This document shows, in pieces, positions 59,820 through 64,000 of a stretch of 64,000 bases of DNA; within the stretch, counting starts at the first letter, position 1, and each line of letters opens with the position of its first letter. The notes under the pieces were generated by a model. The model saw only the letters and a program-made list of their open reading frames with translations, was not told where the DNA came from and searched no databases. The stretch comes from Epiperipatus broadwayi (lineage: Eukaryota; Onychophora; Udeonychophora; Euonychophora; Peripatidae), in assembly GCA_028023455.1 (NCBI GenBank), contig JAQFVV010006238.1, forward strand, positions 1,745,478 to 1,809,477, read 5' to 3'. The translations under genes and the position numbers were made by a program.

Positions 59820-62580
59820 ATGAATTGGAAGAATTGTCTAAAATTATAATAGGACATTGTTGGAGTTTAGTTAGAAGAAAAAGTGAAGAGACGATTTAAA
59901 AAGTAGATATGTATTTTACTACTAAGGCATAAATATTGCAAGTTCAAGTTGAATGAAATTTATTATAAATAAAAAAAAATGGAAAAACGACATTTGTCGT
60001 ATTGATGACATCAGACAGAGTAGCAAGATTAGTTATTCAACTTAAAGGAAAATTATAAATTCAGATTCTTATTGTGATGAATGAAGTACAGATTTCTATA
60101 TGGTTATACAAAAGACTTTTGATCAGACCAAACAACATTTTAAAATTCACTTGAGAGACTTTAATACTAGAATGATAAATGATTAAAAGATGAAAATAAT
60201 GTGAGTAAATTTAGTTATATTAGTAGAAATGAGAGAAGACACAGTATTAACAACATTTAAAAATTGTCTTGAGAAACAATAATGCTAAAGTCAGTATGCA
60301 GTTGAAAGTGCTGTGGATAAATTTGGTTATGGTGAAAGAAATGAGGGGGGACACCATTTTGTGTTCTCATGGTCAGGGGTATGGGGAGCGGTTCCGGACA
60401 GAGATATTTTAAGTGCTGGCTCTGGCTAAGCATTTATCATAAAGCTTGTAGAGGAATTGGCAATCCTCACTGTTTATAACTAACAAGCTTAAGGGATAGA
60501 GTCATGTGATCTATGACTCTTATTTTGACTATTTATAGTTCAAGTTTGTAATATTCTTAATAAATTCAACATAGATAGTATTCATCAGTTAGTGGTTTTT
60601 AAGATATATATTAATCTTAAAGTAGAAAGACAAAAATTATTAAGGAAAACAATATTCAGTTGATATTCCATACTTTCAGAAATATTCCAATGAATTTAAA
60701 TTAAAACTTGCAAATGATTTTAAAATATTAACACATTTTGAAGATGGTTCAAATTTGAATGAAATTAAAGGGAAGGGGAAGATAACTGATACAATAATAA
60801 GAATTGCAACAAAAAATAGTTGTTATAAGTAAGCAGCAATTTACTTGTAAATTTTCTACTGAGATAAGACAATGCATGAAGAAAAGAAGAAATATGAAAA
60901 TTTACAAAAAATAATGCATTAAAAAGAATTGAATATCTAGTTTTTTGTAAAATGTTTTGAAAAAGAATTAATAACAATATAAGAAAATATAATTGTGAAT
61001 TAGCGAAGAATAAAAATCACAAAAATGTAAAACAATATTTTGGTATTGGTAGGAAACCTATTTTTGTAATAAGAAAAAAAAATGGATTATTAAAAAAGAG
61101 TTGACATCGTGAGATATGTGGAAGAGTTTTATAAAGAATTATGTTGCAATAAAGAACAAGACAACAAACTATTCTCTACAATTATTACATCTTCTAAACT
61201 GCCCAATATTCTAAATGAAGAATTAAGACATGCATTTAAATCTGTGAAGAAGAGAAAAGCTCTAGATAATGATGGAATTACCATCAATATCTTAAAAGAA
61301 GCAAATTAAAGAAATAAAAAATGTTGGCAAAGCTATATACTAAATGTCCAAATGATAAAGATGTACAATTGAATCAATTCAGAAATCATAATTAATATTT
61401 TTAAAAGGCCATAAAGAACTATTAGAAATTACAGACATAGTAGCTTTTTATCAGTTTATATAAATTTTTTGTAAAGATAATTACAACTTACCTACAGCAA
61501 CTTTGGAATTTAACCAATCAAAAGAACAAGCTGGATTTAAAAGTGGGTTTAGCTCAATGGATCACTACTAAGTATTGAGAGAAATTAGTTTAAAAAGGAA
61601 TCAAAGAATATGAGTTGCTATTATGCTTTGGATTTATAAATTATAAAAAAGCATTTAATTTTATAAGCATTTCTATAGTAATTAAAGCATTGGATCATAG
61701 AGATATAAATCCAGGATATTGACATATTCTGAAGAATATTTATCAAAATGCAACAGAAATTATTAAGTTTTATAGTAATACTAAGACGATTGATCTTGAG
61801 AAGGCTGTATTACAAGGTAATTCCATATCATCAAGTCTTTTTACACTATTTTACAAGAAGTATTTTGTGAATTAAAATGGAAAGCTAAAACAATAAAATA
61901 AATAAAAAAATATTTAGGTCATAGAATTTGAAGAGGATGTGGTTGTTTTTGCTAATAATGCTTCAGAGCTTCGGGAAATGTTGCAAGAGGGTTGAGAATT
62001 ACAATTACCTAGATTAGATTATTAATACATATGAAAGCATAATAGTAATACATATGAAAGCATAATAGATGAAATTGATCATACAATTAAACTTGATTGA
62101 GTGCTTTTCACCAAAATCCTATTTAAAGAAAAATATGCCTTTGTGTTTGAAAAGACGTTTTCAATAAATATGTTTACCAGATCTTACTTAAGGATCTGGG
62201 ACTTGGATACTTAACTGAAGAGCCATACAGACATTTCAGACCACTCAATAAAGCATGGAGAGATGTATATTAGTAGTAACAAGGTAAGGTGTGATTGAAA
62301 ATGAAATATATGGATGAGAAAACAAACAGGTTTATTGACATCATTGAAAAGTGACTGAATTGGACTTGGGTTGGTCATGTTGCTAGAAGAGATGAAAAGA
62401 GTTGAACAGTTAAAGATGATCTTCATTCTGGGAGATTGTAAAGGATCATATGTGAAGTGGATGATTGAAATAAGGAAGTTTACTGGTGTCATATGGAGGA
62501 AATGTTACAGATCACAAAAACTAGATTAAATTTGGTGAGACCAGCCTACAGTCGATCAATAATGATTGGAAATAGTTGAA
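59820..62580 (+). pseudogene. RTE-like LINE (element A): endonuclease, RT and C-terminus, heavily decayed
   Basis: Landmarks appear in the correct order on the plus strand. ELEELSK... and SLVRRKSEETI at 59823-59900 correspond to the APE endonuclease 'SEVRRKGEE' segment. A weak HFKIHLRDFNTRM near 60130-60170 fits the endonuclease 'GDFNA' motif. The open piece 61109-61306 carries SVKKRKALDNDGITINIL, the RT entry. Then come EQAGFKSGFSSMDHY (about 61527), KKAFNF (about 61650), LEKAVLQGNSISSSLF (about 61797; expected RQGD.ISPKLF) and FEEDVVVFANNASEL (about 61927; FADD expected). After it comes the post-RT block WVGHVARRDEKS (about 62369). Stops and frameshifts break every domain. The span of about 2.8 kb is close to a full RTE. 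Confidence 0.8.
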
Positions 62581-62639
62581 CAATGATGTTGATTTAAAAA
62601 CATTTAAATTTTTTTAGAATATATGGACTCATGAAGTTG

Positions 62640-63985
62640 TGTTATCTGATATTTAGGATATTTTTACTGCTCTGGTTTTAAAAAATAAAAGGAATGACAT
62701 GATTTCTGTAATTATCATGGATATTCATTATTACCACTTCTTGTAAAGATTTTTAGTAATAGTTTCCTTTCAATCATAGATGAATGTTTATCCAAGTCTT
62801 AGTGTGATTTTAGAAAATTAAGAAGTATTATGTAGTTGTAGTTACCAGACAAATGCAAGGAAATTGCCAAGCAAGTCAAGATCGAATGGATTTATGTTAC
62901 TGTTTGAAATTACTTGGTTTTTCTCCCTTATTTATTTATATTACACCACTTTTACATGTTGGAAAGGGAAGAAATGTTATTTAAAATATCTGATGTTAAA
63001 TAATGATGTTTACTTACTTCAATAGTGTTTTCAATTTTTATAGTAATTTTTCTTTGGAACTGTTTAATGAATCAGAGACCAAAATGCAATACAGATTTGA
63101 TCTTCAATATGAATCTGTTAAAAACAAGAACTTCCTTTTTCTTTGATTCTGGATATATATCATGTTGGTAATAATGCTATTGTTTTCATTTCAAAAGTTG
63201 GACTACAGAATGTGCTTGATATTTGGAATGAAACATAGAAAGATTTTATTTTAGTAATAAATTGTCAAAAAATTCAAGTTCTTTATCAGACAGTGATGGA
63301 ATATAAATCTTCTGCAACTTTTAACTTGGATATTTATCACATTAAGAATGTAGCACAATTTAAATATCTTGGTAGTTTTATGTGTACAAATTTGGGCTTA
63401 GATATTGAAATGTAACTTGAACTCCAGGGTGTTGCTATTGCTTTTAAAAAGTTAATAGATATGATATTTTATCACAAGGAACTAATTACTAAACAATGTC
63501 CGCTATTCTACCTAATTTATTGTAAGGAAATGAAACTTTAATAGCCTTTCAATGCAATATAAAGTCATTCACAAAATTTTAAATATACAAAATCTTGCTA
63601 GATCTGATACTATAGAGTCCTCTAAATCAAACTTTTGTTGGATTGAGTATTTGAAATGAATGAATAATTCAGGACTTCATAACTGAGCATATTACAGCAT
63701 GTGTTTTATGGGAGAGGTTGATCTTGATCATATTGTAAGTATCATCTCAAAGACATTCTAAAGAATAAGAATGTTGATTGCTTCTGTTGGGAAGGTGTGG
63801 CAGAAATTAGAATACATTGGAGAGCTACAATCAGATGTAGTGAAATATTTCAGGAAAAAAGTTTTCTACTGAAGAAATTATATCTTGCAAAATATCAAAT
63901 AAACAGAAAAATAGACCAGCATGTTCTATATCCTGGTCCATACATTGATTTGCAACATCATAGCAAAACTCATCTTGAGATTTTT
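62640..63985 (+). pseudogene. RTE-like LINE (element B), RT remainder and 3' end
   Basis: The plus strand resumes element B: FCNYHGYSLLPLVKIFSNSF at about 62700 (expected 'CDNYRGISLL...GKI'), SKSXCDFRKLRSIM (expected 'QCGFR..RST.DM'), and the 'ADD' region at about 63160-63200 (NNAIVFISKVGLQ). FKYLGSFMCTNLGLDIE follows at about 63362 with AFKKL. The post-RT region continues to about 63850, and the T-run at the window end may be its tail. The same family gave the fragment at 33.2 kb. Fully decayed. Confidence 0.7.
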
Positions 63986-64000
63986 TTTTTTTTTTTTTTG

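Noticed and set aside
60580-60610. AACTGATGAATACT on the minus strand as a hammerhead core
   Set aside because: No pairing stem II and only a GAAT in place of GAAA.
62211-62492. 93-codon minus-strand frame
   Set aside because: It is antisense to the post-RT region of element A.

Overview
This window looks like gene-poor, very A+T-rich nuclear DNA from an animal, probably an invertebrate. By eye it is roughly three-quarters A+T. It holds decayed animal-type retroelements (RTE-like and other non-LTR elements, a Penelope-like GIY-YIG domain), hAT relics, many small inverted-repeat (MITE-like) elements, tRNA-like SINE fragments and long trinucleotide tracts. I recognise no intact host protein gene, rRNA or functional tRNA. 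Nearly all short open frames are chance frames in A+T-rich DNA or pieces of dead transposons. The phylum cannot be fixed from this sequence.

Layout. 1-2.77 kb is a somewhat more G+C-rich, unassigned stretch with a TATA-like motif and a broken coding-like frame. 2.95-8.5 kb holds a foldback element, a degenerate GATA/GGAT repeat, a retroposon-like repeat carrying two decayed hammerhead-ribozyme motifs, and a 308-bp tandem duplication. 8.56-11.3 kb holds two same-strand 5'-truncated copies of one LINE family; a third copy is at 51.6-52.25 kb. 13.1 kb is a Penelope-like GIY-YIG remnant beside a long inverted-repeat element. 17.3-23.2 kb holds a SINE-like pair, a hammerhead motif, a four-unit satellite of about 185-190 bp, a hAT transposase relic and a second hammerhead-bearing repeat. 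24-38.6 kb is packed with foldback elements. 41.1 kb is a textbook hAT MITE with 8-bp target duplications. 42-47.1 kb has reversed strand composition and no recognisable genes. 47.4-48.9 kb holds a (TTA)n tract abutting a third hammerhead-bearing repeat and a cluster of tRNA-like relics. 53.9-54.3 kb is an RTE 3' end. 59.2-64 kb appears to be one RTE-like element inserted into another.

The most interesting content is a family of type I hammerhead (HHR) self-cleaving RNA motifs. Three copies (18.70, 23.05 and 47.63 kb, all minus strand) keep the catalytic core and share one fold, with compensatory changes in stem I. Two decayed copies lie 208 nt apart at 5.46-5.70 kb, and a differently built, core-mutated one sits inside an inverted-repeat element at 35.2 kb. 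Hammerhead motifs are known in Penelope-like elements and in the small non-autonomous 'retrozymes' of plants and animals. The family here fits a retrozyme-like retroposon, with Penelope-type machinery as a possible driver.
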